From Ornithinicoccus hortensis (lineage in GTDB: Bacteria > Actinomycetota > Actinomycetes > Actinomycetales > Dermatophilaceae): 64,000 nucleotides of DNA. A program made the translations under genes and the position numbers. Shown here piece after piece: positions 22,898-31,687 of this stretch; positions within the stretch are counted from its first letter, which is position 1, and every line of letters starts with the position of its first letter. The stretch is taken from contig NZ_VFOP01000001.1 in assembly GCF_006716185.1 (NCBI RefSeq), forward strand, positions 2,294,001 through 2,358,000, in the 5' to 3' direction. Below the pieces are notes generated by a model that was not told the DNA's origin, did no database searches, and saw only the letters and a program-made list of their open reading frames with translations.

Positions 22898-24985
22898 ATG
22901 ACGCAGCGACCGGAGGGCGAGCAGCTCGCCCTCGTGCCGGAGCCGGCGCCGCGGCGTGCACGGCGGGGCGCCGGGCGCTCCTACACCCCTGCGGCGAGCC
23001 GGCCCGTCGCGGAGGTCCTGGTCGACACCCCGCTGGCCCACCTGGACCGGCCGTTCGAGTACGAGGTCCCGGAGGAGCTCGCCGAGCAGGCGGTGCCGGG
23101 GGCGCGGGTGCGGGTCCGGTTCGCCGGCAAGGACCTGGACGGGTTCCTCACCGCCCGCAAGGACGAGGCCGAGCACGTGGGGACGCTGGCGCCGCTGCGC
23201 CGGGTGGTGAGCCCCGAGCCGGTGCTTACCCCGCACCTCGCCCGGCTGTGCCGCGAGCTGGCCGACCACTACGCCGGCACGATGTCCGACGTCGTCCGAC
23301 TCGCCGTGCCGCCGCGGCACGCGCGGGCAGAGGCGGCGGTGCCGCCCGCGGCGGACCCGGCAGACCCCGACCCGTCCGCGCCCGGACCGTCCGCCCCGGC
23401 AACCGGGGGCGAGAAGTTGGCGACCTCGGCCTGGGAGTCCTACCCGGCGGGGGCGGCCCTGCTGCGGCGGCTCGCCGCCGGTGGGGCGCCCGCGGCGGCG
23501 TGGGCGGCCCGTCCGGACGCCGGGGCGTCCGAGGGGTGGCCGGTGGCGCTTGCCCAGGCCGTCGCCGCGACCCGGGCCAGCGGGCGGGGGAGCGTGGTCG
23601 TGCTGCCGGACCACCGGGACGTCGACCGGCTGGCCGAGGCGCTGGAGGCCGAGCTCGGTCCGGACTCCTTCGTGCGCCTCACCGCGGACCTCGGGCCGGA
23701 GCAGCGCTACACCGCCTGGCTCAAGGCGCTGCGCGGGCATGCTGATGTCGTCATCGGCACCCGGTCGGCGGCGTTCGCCCCGGTGGACCGGTTGGGGCTG
23801 GTGGCCTGGTGGGACGATGGTGACGACCTCTTGCAGGAGCCGCGCAGCCCCTACCCGCACGTGCGCGAGGTGCTCCGGCGGCGGGCGGTGCTGGCCGGGG
23901 CAGGCCTGGTGGTCGGCGGCTACACGCGCACCCCGGAGGTCCAGCACTGGCTGGGCCAGGGGTGGATCCACCCGGTCGACCCGGCACCGGACGTCGTGCG
24001 GCGGGACGCGCCGCGCGTCACGGTCGCGGGCGAGGGCCACCAGGAGCGGGTCGACCCCGCGGCCGCGCGGGCCCGGATCCCCAGCCTCGCCTGGCGGACC
24101 GTCAAGGACGCTCTCGCCCACGGACCCGTGCTGGTCCAGGTGCCCCGCCGGGGCTACCTGGTGGGCCTGTCCTGCCAGCACTGCCGCGCACCGGTCCGCT
24201 GCTCCTCGTGCGAGGGGCCAGTCCGGCTGGCCGACCCCTCGGCACCGGCCGCCTGCTCCTGGTGCGGCACCCCCGACCGCGGGCGTCCCTGCCGGCACTG
24301 CGGCGAGCGCGGTCGGCGGTCCAGCGTGGTGGGCGAGGCCCGCACCGCGGAGGAGATCGGCCGCGCCTTCTCCGGGGTCCCGGTCCGCACCTCCCGGGGC
24401 GGCGAGGTCCTGGACCCGGTGGCCGACACGCCGGCCGTGGTGGTGGCCACCCCCGGGGCCGAGCCGGTCGCGCGCGGTGGCTACGCCGCGGCACTGCTGC
24501 TCGACGGCTGGGCGCTGCTGGACCGCGCCGGACTCGACAGCTCGGTGGAGGCCTACCGCCGGTGGACGGCCGCCGCGGCGCTCACCCGTCCCGCGGCCGA
24601 CGGGGGCCGCGTCGTCCTCGCCGGGGTGCCGGCCCACGCCGGGCTGCGGCCGGTCGAGGCGCTGGTCCGGTGGGCACCGGCATGGTTCGCGGCCGCGGAG
24701 CACGCCGAGCGGCTCGAGCTGTCGCTGCCGCCGACCCGCCGGACGGCGACGGTCACCGGCGAGGCCGCGGTGGTGGAGGAGGCGGTGGCCTTGCTGGGCG
24801 AGGTCCCCGGGGTCTCGGTGCTCGGTCCGCTGACCGTGGCCGCCGGTGTCCAGGTCGTGCTGAGGTCCGACGGCGACGGAGAACCGCTGGTCGCGGCCCT
24901 GCGGGCGCTCCGGGCCGCCCGGAGCGCCCGGAGGGCGTTGGGAGACCTGCGGATCCGGCTGGACCCCGCCGGTCTGGGCGACTGA
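22898..24985 (+). CDS. priA: Primosomal protein N' (PriA), helicase-inactive actinobacterial form
   Basis: A 695-residue PriA homologue. The N-terminal 3'-DNA-binding domain is clear (LAHLDRPFEYEVPEEL, GFLTARK). The zinc domain has eight cysteines (CQHCRAPVRCSSCEG, then CSWCG, CRHCGERG), enough for two zinc sites. ATPase motifs are gone: no GxxGSGKT Walker A is found and the DEEH box is WWDDGDD, so it should load replication proteins without unwinding DNA, as accepted for actinobacterial PriA. An Ala/Pro-rich linker lies near residues 145-170. The -10-like TAGACA ends 6 bases before the ATG, so the start may be leaderless. Confidence 0.88.
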   Translation: MTQRPEGEQLALVPEPAPRRARRGAGRSYTPAASRPVAEVLVDTPLAHLDRPFEYEVPEELAEQAVPGARVRVRFAGKDLDGFLTARKDEAEHVGTLAPLRRVVSPEPVLTPHLARLCRELADHYAGTMSDVVRLAVPPRHARAEAAVPPAADPADPDPSAPGPSAPATGGEKLATSAWESYPAGAALLRRLAAGGAPAAAWAARPDAGASEGWPVALAQAVAATRASGRGSVVVLPDHRDVDRLAEALEAELGPDSFVRLTADLGPEQRYTAWLKALRGHADVVIGTRSAAFAPVDRLGLVAWWDDGDDLLQEPRSPYPHVREVLRRRAVLAGAGLVVGGYTRTPEVQHWLGQGWIHPVDPAPDVVRRDAPRVTVAGEGHQERVDPAAARARIPSLAWRTVKDALAHGPVLVQVPRRGYLVGLSCQHCRAPVRCSSCEGPVRLADPSAPAACSWCGTPDRGRPCRHCGERGRRSSVVGEARTAEEIGRAFSGVPVRTSRGGEVLDPVADTPAVVVATPGAEPVARGGYAAALLLDGWALLDRAGLDSSVEAYRRWTAAAALTRPAADGGRVVLAGVPAHAGLRPVEALVRWAPAWFAAAEHAERLELSLPPTRRTATVTGEAAVVEEAVALLGEVPGVSVLGPLTVAAGVQVVLRSDGDGEPLVAALRALRAARSARRALGDLRIRLDPAGLGD

Positions 24986-25005
24986 AGCCCCCGGGCGCGG
25001 GCTTC
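24984..25005 (+). terminator. Hairpin terminator after priA
   Basis: GAAGCCC (24984-24990) and GGGCTTC (24999-25005) form a 7-bp stem around an 8-base GC loop, overlapping the priA stop codon and followed by GTCTCAACT. It separates priA from the peptide transporter. Confidence 0.5.
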
Positions 25006-25177
25006 GTCTCAACTCGGTAACGATCGGGTCACCAAGCGGTGACTTCGGTGGCAATGGCCCGAACCAGTGCATAACTTGGCTCTCGCATACCCCTCGGCGC
25101 GTTCGCAGGCTGCCGGGTGCCGGCCGGAGGAGGCCGTCACCTGCCTGACGGATGTGTCCATTCATCCAGGAGGAACA

Positions 25178-27037
25178 TTGAAGATCAGGCGCACGACGAT
25201 GGCCATCGTGGCCGCGGGAGCCCTGGTGCTATCCGGTTGCACGTCCGACTCGGGCGACGACGGGGACGACACGACGTCGGCCGACTCCGGCGACGCGGGT
25301 GGTGGCACCGACGGTGACGACTCGACCGCTACGGGCGGTTCGGAGGGTGGGGAGGCCGCCGGAGGCGCCAAGCCCGACCTGGGTGACGTGACGACCGCCG
25401 ACGACAACATCTTCTACTCGGCCGGTGAGGTCGAGTGGTCGGGTTACAACGGCAACCTCATCGACACCAACTCCACCTACAACGCGGTGATCAACGCCCG
25501 GCTGAACACTGGCTTCCAGTACTTCGGCAGCGACGGCTCGATCATCCCGGACACGGACTTCGGCTCCTACGAGGTCACCTCCGAGGACCCGCTGATCGTG
25601 GAGTACACCATCTCCGACGAGGCGGTCTGGGAAGACGGCACGCCGATCACCTACGACGACTACCTGTACGACTGGGCGTCGAACAACGCGCCGGCGATCT
25701 TCGGCGAGGACGCCGACCCGGTGTTCAACAACGTCAGCAGCAGCTTCGGTGAGTACGTGCCGGAGGGTCCGCAGGGCGAGCCCGGCGGCAAGACCTTCAC
25801 CGTGGAGTACGAGTCCCCGTACCCCGACTGGGAGATCCTGATCGGTGGGACCTTCCCGGCCCACATCGTGGCCGAGCAGTCCGGGATGACCCTGGAGGAG
25901 CTGACCCAGGCGATCACCGACCGTGACGCCGAGGCGGTCGGCTCGACGGCCGACTTCTTCAACGAGGGCTGGCTGTCCCCGGACAAGCAGCTGCCGGACC
26001 CCGCGATCGTGCCCTCCTCGGGCCCGTACTCGCTGAACGGCGCCACCTGGAGCACCGGTGAGTACATCACCCTCGTGCCGAACGAGAACTGGTGGGGCAC
26101 CCCGGCAGCGACCGCGAACCTCACCTTCCGGTTCGCGGCCGCGGAGACCCACGTCACGGCGCTGGCCAACGGTGACCTCAACGTCATCGAGCCGCAGGCC
26201 ACCGTCGACACGATCACCCAGATCGAGGAGCTCGGCGACCAGTTCACGCTGCTCCAGGGCGACACGCTCACCTGGGAGCACCTAGACTTCAACTTCGCCG
26301 AGGACAGCCCGTTCGCCGACGGCAACGGCGGCTTGGCGGCCCGTGAGGCGTTCGCGATGTGCGTGCCGCGGCAGCAGATCGTGGACAACCTGATCACGCC
26401 GATCAACCCCGAGGCGGTCGTGATGAACGCCCGCGAGAAGTTCCCCTTCCAGGACGACTACCAGGAGGTCGTGGACGCGGCCTACGACGGTCGCTTCGAC
26501 GAGGTGGACCTCGAGGGCGCGAAGGCCAAGCTGGCCGAGTCCGGCCTGGAGACCCCGGTCCCGATCCGGATCGGCTACTCCGCCCCCAACCAGCGGCGCA
26601 CCAACGAGGTCAGCCTGATCGCCTCCAGCTGCAACGACCCCGAGCTGTTCGAGGTCGAGGACGTGGGCAACGCCGACTTCTTCGGGACCACCCTGGAGAA
26701 CGGCGACTGGGAGATCGCGCTCTTCGCGTGGGCCGGCTCCGGCCAGATCGCCTCCGGTCAGGCCATCTACGAGACCGACGGTGAGCAGAACTTCGGTGGC
26801 TTCTCCAACGAAGAGGTCGACGCCGCCTGGGACGAGCTGGCCAGCACGGTGGACCCGGCGGTCCACCTAGAGCAGGTGAAGATCATCGAGAAGGCGCTGT
26901 GGGAAAACCTGTACGGCATCCCGCTGTTCGCCCACCCGGGTGTCGTGGCCCACGACGCCACCATCGATAACATCATCTTCAACTCGACCCAGACCCAGAT
27001 CGTCTGGAACGCCGAGCAGTGGGTGCGCGCGCAGTGA
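25178..27037 (+). CDS. Peptide/oligopeptide ABC transporter substrate-binding lipoprotein
   Basis: A 619-residue family 5 extracellular solute-binding protein (OppA/DppA type). The start is TTG at 25178: AGGAGG (25168-25173) lies 4 bases before it, and it gives a proper lipoprotein signal, KIRRTT then AIVAAGALVLSGC with the lipobox Cys. A roughly 60-residue Asp/Gly/Ser-rich linker follows. The fold is supported by AVWEDGTPITYDDYLYDW, GPYSLNGATW and the C-terminal YGIPLFAHPGVVA. Upstream lie a 6-bp inverted repeat (GTCACC-GGTGAC, 25028-25043) that could be an operator and a TAACTT -10 candidate (25072-25077). Confidence 0.92.
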   Translation: MKIRRTTMAIVAAGALVLSGCTSDSGDDGDDTTSADSGDAGGGTDGDDSTATGGSEGGEAAGGAKPDLGDVTTADDNIFYSAGEVEWSGYNGNLIDTNSTYNAVINARLNTGFQYFGSDGSIIPDTDFGSYEVTSEDPLIVEYTISDEAVWEDGTPITYDDYLYDWASNNAPAIFGEDADPVFNNVSSSFGEYVPEGPQGEPGGKTFTVEYESPYPDWEILIGGTFPAHIVAEQSGMTLEELTQAITDRDAEAVGSTADFFNEGWLSPDKQLPDPAIVPSSGPYSLNGATWSTGEYITLVPNENWWGTPAATANLTFRFAAAETHVTALANGDLNVIEPQATVDTITQIEELGDQFTLLQGDTLTWEHLDFNFAEDSPFADGNGGLAAREAFAMCVPRQQIVDNLITPINPEAVVMNAREKFPFQDDYQEVVDAAYDGRFDEVDLEGAKAKLAESGLETPVPIRIGYSAPNQRRTNEVSLIASSCNDPELFEVEDVGNADFFGTTLENGDWEIALFAWAGSGQIASGQAIYETDGEQNFGGFSNEEVDAAWDELASTVDPAVHLEQVKIIEKALWENLYGIPLFAHPGVVAHDATIDNIIFNSTQTQIVWNAEQWVRAQ

Positions 27038-27103
27038 CGTGCTAGCCGGTCCCGTGTGACCGGTCTGTGCGACACCATGATGCGTGTCACCTGATCGACC
27101 ACC

Positions 27104-27140
27104 CTGTGGGGCGGGGAAGCACTTCTTCCCCGCCCCACAG
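27104..27140 (+). terminator. Perfect 16-bp hairpin between the binding protein and permease genes
   Basis: The arms 27104-27119 and 27125-27140 are perfectly complementary over 16 bp around a 5-base loop (CACTT). It lies 67 bases after the binding protein stop and about 110 before the permease. As in other importers, partial termination or 3'-end protection here would yield more binding protein than membrane components. Confidence 0.75.
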
Positions 27141-27247
27141 GTGGTTCTAAGACCTGCCGAAGCTTCCACGATGACAGCGCGTGTTCTCTGCGTTAGGGTT
27201 CACCGACCGAGCCCGAGGGTGCGCCGACTCCTGAAAGGGATGTATCT

Positions 27248-28771
27248 GTGCTGCGATTCATTCTCCGCAGAGTGGGGATCTCTGCGCTGATCCTGTTACT
27301 GGGATCCGTCTTCCTGTTCATCCTGACGATCAACTCCGGGGACCCGCTGAAGGACCTGCGGGAGAGTCGGGACGAGAACCGCGCAACACAGATGGAGCAG
27401 CGGACCCGGTTGATGGGTCTGGACCAGCCCTGGTACCAGCGGTACTGGGTGTGGCTGGTCGGCGTCGGCAAGTGCTTCACGCTGAGCTGCGACCTCGGTC
27501 GGAGCTCGACCGGCGTCAACATGACCGCGGCCCTCGGGGACGCCGCCTCGAGCACCCTGCGCCTGGTCACCCTGGCCACGGTCCTGGCGATCGCCATCGG
27601 GGTCACCCTGGGCATCCTGGCCGCGATCCGGCAGTACTCCGGCTTCGACTACGCCGTGACCTTCATGGCGTTCCTGTTCTTCTCCCTGCCGGTGTTCTGG
27701 TTCGCGGTGCTGCTCAAGCAGTTCGGTGCGATCAAGTTCAACAACTGGATCAAGGATCCATCGGTCTCACTCACCACAGCGATAGTCATTGGGTTACTCG
27801 CCGGGATCACCGTCGCCTCGGTCCTCGGCGGCGACGGTAAACGCAGGCTGATGACCTTCGGTATTACCGGGCTCTTCATCTTCGGGGCGATCACCTACTT
27901 CGACTCCGTCGGGTGGTGGCGCAAGCCGGCCCTGGGCCTGGGCATCGTCGTCCTCGTCTCGGTTGCGGCCGCGCTCCTGCTGGTGATGCTGACCACCGGC
28001 CTGCGCAACAAGAAGGTGATCTATGCCGCCGCGACAACGATCGTGGTCGGCATCATCGGCTACTTCGCCTTCCAGGGGTGGATCACCGACGCCAGCTACA
28101 CCCGCCTGCTGATCATGCTGGGGATCGCCGTGGCCGTCGCCATCCCGATCGGCTGGTTCTGGGGCGGCTGGGACAAGGCCGTGGCCATCTGGGTCTCCAT
28201 CGGCACCGCCGTGGCGTTCGCCCTGATGACCGCCCTGGACCAGCTGCTGCGCAACTTCGCCGCCTTCCTGGAGGCTAAGGGCAACCGGCCGGTCATCGGC
28301 ACCATCGGCTCCGGGACCCCGAACTTCGAGGGGGCGTTCTGGACCGGGATCTGGGACTGGGGCGTGCAGCTCATCCTGCCGACCATCGTGCTGACGGTGA
28401 TCTCCCTGGCCAGCTACAGCCGGTACACCCGGGCCTCGATGCTGGAGACGATCCAGCAGGACTACGTGCGGACCGCCCGGTCCAAGGGCCTGTCCGAGCG
28501 CGTGGTGATGAGCAAGCACGCGCTGCGCAACGCGCTCATCCCGATCACCACGATCGTCGCCTTCGACTTCGCCGGACTGATCAGCGGTGCGGTGGTCACC
28601 GAGTCGGTCTTCGGCTGGCAGGGGATGGGGGCCCTGTTCCAGCAGGGCCTCGACCGGGTCGACCCCATGCCGGTCATGGCCTTCTACCTGGTGACCGGCA
28701 CCGCGGCGGTGCTGATGAACCTCGTCGCCGATATCGCCTATGCCTTCCTCGACCCACGGATCAGGACGTGA
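27248..28771 (+). CDS. Peptide ABC transporter permease (OppB/DppB type) with extra membrane segments
   Basis: The first permease of the importer. N-terminal RFILRRVGISALILLLGSVFLFIL and the C-terminal EAA loop (ARSKGLSERVVMSKHALRNALIP) are typical of OppB. At 507 residues it is about 190 longer than standard OppB: between residues ~170 and ~370 about six additional hydrophobic segments are inserted, before the conserved QLILPTIVL-ASYSRYTRASMLE core resumes. Enlarged OppB-like permeases exist in actinobacteria, but the role of the extra segments is unknown. GTG start with GAAAGGGATG upstream. Confidence 0.9.
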   Translation: MLRFILRRVGISALILLLGSVFLFILTINSGDPLKDLRESRDENRATQMEQRTRLMGLDQPWYQRYWVWLVGVGKCFTLSCDLGRSSTGVNMTAALGDAASSTLRLVTLATVLAIAIGVTLGILAAIRQYSGFDYAVTFMAFLFFSLPVFWFAVLLKQFGAIKFNNWIKDPSVSLTTAIVIGLLAGITVASVLGGDGKRRLMTFGITGLFIFGAITYFDSVGWWRKPALGLGIVVLVSVAAALLLVMLTTGLRNKKVIYAAATTIVVGIIGYFAFQGWITDASYTRLLIMLGIAVAVAIPIGWFWGGWDKAVAIWVSIGTAVAFALMTALDQLLRNFAAFLEAKGNRPVIGTIGSGTPNFEGAFWTGIWDWGVQLILPTIVLTVISLASYSRYTRASMLETIQQDYVRTARSKGLSERVVMSKHALRNALIPITTIVAFDFAGLISGAVVTESVFGWQGMGALFQQGLDRVDPMPVMAFYLVTGTAAVLMNLVADIAYAFLDPRIRT

Positions 28772-28819
28772 CCGCGGTGCCCGCCACGCCCACGACCCTG
28801 ATCTGCCACGGAGGACACC

Positions 28820-29914
28820 ATGAGTGACGACAACGACCGCCCCGACCAACCCGAGGGCGCCAACTTCCCGGACATGGACAGGCCCCACCTCCCCGGGAGC
28901 GAGGAAGAGGAACTCTCGCCCATCCTGGGACAACAGGACCCGGGCTCGCTCCAGCGCCGGGCCGGCTCCGGCACCGTGCAGGAGCTGTCGGTCGAGAAGG
29001 AGATCGACCTCTCCCAGAAGTCCTACTCCCAGGGACAGTTGATCCGCCGGCGCTTCTTCCGGCACAAGGCCGCGATGGGCTCCTTGGCCCTGCTCCTGTT
29101 CGTCACCTTCATGGCGTTCACCTCGATCGGCTACGGGCCGCTGCCGGGCTGGTGGGACAAGGAGTACACCGCCTCGGCCACCGTGGTCGACGGGGGCCGC
29201 TCGACGCTGAGCTTCTTCCCGCCGAGCTTCGGGGAGTACCCGTTCGGCCAGGAGGACACCGGCAAGGACTACTTCGCCCTGACCATGCGGGGCACCCAGA
29301 TCTCGCTGTTCATCGCCTTCACCGTCGGGATCGTGACGACCGCCATCGGCACCCTGATCGGCGCCCTGGCCGGCTACTTCCGCGGTTGGATCGAGTCGGT
29401 CCTGATGCGGCTGACGGACCTGTTCATCGTGATCCCGATGCTGGTGCTGGCCGCCGTGCTCGGGCAGATGTCCGGTGGTGGCATCTGGCCCCTGACGATC
29501 ATGCTGGCGCTGATCTCCTGGACCGGGCTCGCCCGGCTGGTGCGCGGCGAGGTCCTCTCGCTGCGCGAACGCGAGTTCGTCACCGCGGCCGAGGCGATCG
29601 GCACCAACTCGGGCCGGATCATCTTCAAGCACATCCTGCCCAACACGATGGGCACGATCATCGTCAGCGCCACGCTGACCATCGCCTCGGTCATCCTGTT
29701 GGAGAGCGCGCTGAGCTTCCTGGGGTACGGCGTCCAGGCGCCGGACACCTCGCTGGGCCTGTTGATCTCCACCTACCAGAACTCCTTCGGGTCCCGCCCG
29801 TGGCTGTTCTGGTGGCCCGGCCTGACCATCCTGGCGATCGCCCTGTCCGTGAACTTCCTGGGCGACGGCCTCCGTGACGCCTTCGACCCGCGCCAGAGCA
29901 GGAGTGCTGACTGA
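28820..29914 (+). CDS. Peptide ABC transporter permease (OppC/DppC type)
   Basis: The second permease, 364 residues. About 75 hydrophilic, acidic residues (SEEEELSP and similar) precede the first membrane segment (MGSLALLLFVTFMAF). The ABC permease domain follows, with EAA loop VTAAEAIGTNSGRIIFKHILPN and ESALSFLGYGVQAP near the end. ATG preceded by GGAGGA. Its TGA stop shares a base with the ATG of the ATPase gene, so expression is coupled. Confidence 0.93.
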   Translation: MSDDNDRPDQPEGANFPDMDRPHLPGSEEEELSPILGQQDPGSLQRRAGSGTVQELSVEKEIDLSQKSYSQGQLIRRRFFRHKAAMGSLALLLFVTFMAFTSIGYGPLPGWWDKEYTASATVVDGGRSTLSFFPPSFGEYPFGQEDTGKDYFALTMRGTQISLFIAFTVGIVTTAIGTLIGALAGYFRGWIESVLMRLTDLFIVIPMLVLAAVLGQMSGGGIWPLTIMLALISWTGLARLVRGEVLSLREREFVTAAEAIGTNSGRIIFKHILPNTMGTIIVSATLTIASVILLESALSFLGYGVQAPDTSLGLLISTYQNSFGSRPWLFWWPGLTILAIALSVNFLGDGLRDAFDPRQSRSAD

Positions 29915-31677
29915 TGACCGCAACCACCACCCCGCAGACCGAACCGGTCCTGGACTTCCAGGACGTCGACGTCCGGTTCGGCACCGAGTTCGGCACCGTC
30001 CACGCCGTCAAGGGCATCTCCCTGGACGTCAAGCCCGGTGAGGTCGTCGCCCTCGTCGGCGAGTCCGGGTCCGGCAAGTCGGTCACCTCGATGACCGCGA
30101 TGCGGCTGCTCCCGCGCAACGCCCGGATCGCCGGCACCGTCATGGTGAACGGCAACAACGTCACCACGCTGAGCGAGTCCCGGATGCGCCGGCTGCGCGG
30201 CAACGACATCGGCATGGTCTTCCAGGAGCCGATGACCGCGCTCAACCCGGTGCTGACGATCGGGACACAGCTCACCGAGTCGCTGGAGCTGCACGGCATC
30301 GCCTCCGGCCGGGCCGCATTGGACCGCGCGATCGAGCTGCTCGGGATGGTCGGCATCCCCGAGCCGGAGCGGCGGGTCAAGCAGTACCCGCACGAGCTCT
30401 CCGGTGGCCAGCGCCAGCGCGTGGTGATCGCCATCGCGATCAGCTGCGACCCCAAGGTGATCATCGCCGACGAGCCGACCACGGCCCTCGACGTGACCGT
30501 CCAGGCCGACATCCTGGACCTGCTCCGCTCGCTGAAGGAGAAGCTGAACACCGGCATCCTGCTGATCACCCACAACATGGGGGTCGTGGCCGACATGGCC
30601 GACCGGGTCGCGGTGATGTTCAAGGGCGAGCTGGTCGAGCAGGGCACGGTCGACGAGGTGCTGCTCCGGCCGCAGCACGACTACACCAAGATGTTGCTGA
30701 ACTCGGTGCCCCGCCTCGGTGGCGGCCGGGACCAGATGGGGATCAGCATCAAGGAGCGGGACGAGAGCTCCGACGACGAGCTCGCCATCGACCTGCGCAA
30801 CCTGGTCATCGAGTACCAGCGGCTCGGCAAGCCGCCGTTCCGGGCGGTCGACGACGTCAGCTTCCAGGTCCGCAAGGGCGAGATCGTCGGGCTGGTGGGC
30901 GAGTCGGGTTCGGGCAAGTCGACGATCGGTCGCTGCGCGCTCGGCCTGATCCCCGCCGTCGGGGGCAGCTTCGAACTGCTCGGCAGCGACATCCGCGGGA
31001 TGAACCGCGCCCAGCTCAAGGAGCTGCGCAAGCGGATCGGCGTCATCTTCCAGGACCCCGCAGCGTCGCTGAACCCCCGGCTCCCGATCGGTGAGTGCAT
31101 CACCGAGCCGATGGTGGTGCACAAGGTCGGCACCAAGAAGGAGCGCGAGAACAAGGTCTACGAGCTGCTGGACGCGGTCGAGCTGCCCCGCGCGGTCTAC
31201 AACCGCTACCCGCACGAGGTGTCCGGTGGCCAGCGCCAGCGGATCTCGATCGCCCGCGCGCTGACCCTGGACCCCGAGCTGCTGGTAGCGGACGAGCCGA
31301 CCTCGGCCCTGGACGTGTCCGTGCAGGCCAAGGTGCTCAACATCTTCAGCGACCTGCAGCAGCGCTACCAGTTCGCCTGCCTCTTCGTGAGCCACGACCT
31401 GGCGGTCATCGACCTGCTGGCCCACCAGGTGGTCGTGCTCCAGAGCGGCAAGGTCGTCGAGGCCGGTCCGCGCGAGCAGGTGATGTCGAACCCGACCCAG
31501 GAGTACACCCAGCGGCTCATCGCTGCGGCGCCGATCCCGGACCCCATCCAGCAGCGGCAGCGCCGGCAGGAACGGCACGACCTGCTCCGCGACCTGGGTG
31601 ACGAGATCGCCGAGCTCAAGGTCGAGGGCGAGACCTTCCACGACCAGTTCACCGGCGACGGGGAACTGAACGAGTGA
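29914..31677 (+). CDS. Peptide ABC transporter ATP-binding protein with two fused ABC domains (OppD-OppF)
   Basis: A 587-residue protein carrying both nucleotide-binding domains. Each half has Walker A GESGSGKS, a signature (LSGGQRQRVVIA; VSGGQRQRISIA) and Walker B (VIIADEPTTALD; LLVADEPTSALD). The halves meet near residue 275-290. Such fusions replace separate OppD and OppF. It completes a binding protein-permease-permease-ATPase importer. fmt follows only 10 bases downstream, so read-through into fmt-rsmB is likely. Confidence 0.94.
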   Translation: MTATTTPQTEPVLDFQDVDVRFGTEFGTVHAVKGISLDVKPGEVVALVGESGSGKSVTSMTAMRLLPRNARIAGTVMVNGNNVTTLSESRMRRLRGNDIGMVFQEPMTALNPVLTIGTQLTESLELHGIASGRAALDRAIELLGMVGIPEPERRVKQYPHELSGGQRQRVVIAIAISCDPKVIIADEPTTALDVTVQADILDLLRSLKEKLNTGILLITHNMGVVADMADRVAVMFKGELVEQGTVDEVLLRPQHDYTKMLLNSVPRLGGGRDQMGISIKERDESSDDELAIDLRNLVIEYQRLGKPPFRAVDDVSFQVRKGEIVGLVGESGSGKSTIGRCALGLIPAVGGSFELLGSDIRGMNRAQLKELRKRIGVIFQDPAASLNPRLPIGECITEPMVVHKVGTKKERENKVYELLDAVELPRAVYNRYPHEVSGGQRQRISIARALTLDPELLVADEPTSALDVSVQAKVLNIFSDLQQRYQFACLFVSHDLAVIDLLAHQVVVLQSGKVVEAGPREQVMSNPTQEYTQRLIAAAPIPDPIQQRQRRQERHDLLRDLGDEIAELKVEGETFHDQFTGDGELNE

Positions 31678-31687
31678 CGGGAGCCCG

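Noticed and set aside
25178-31677. Recent horizontal transfer of the peptide importer
   Set aside because: Its base composition and codon use are close to the backbone by eye, with no mobility genes or repeats at its ends.
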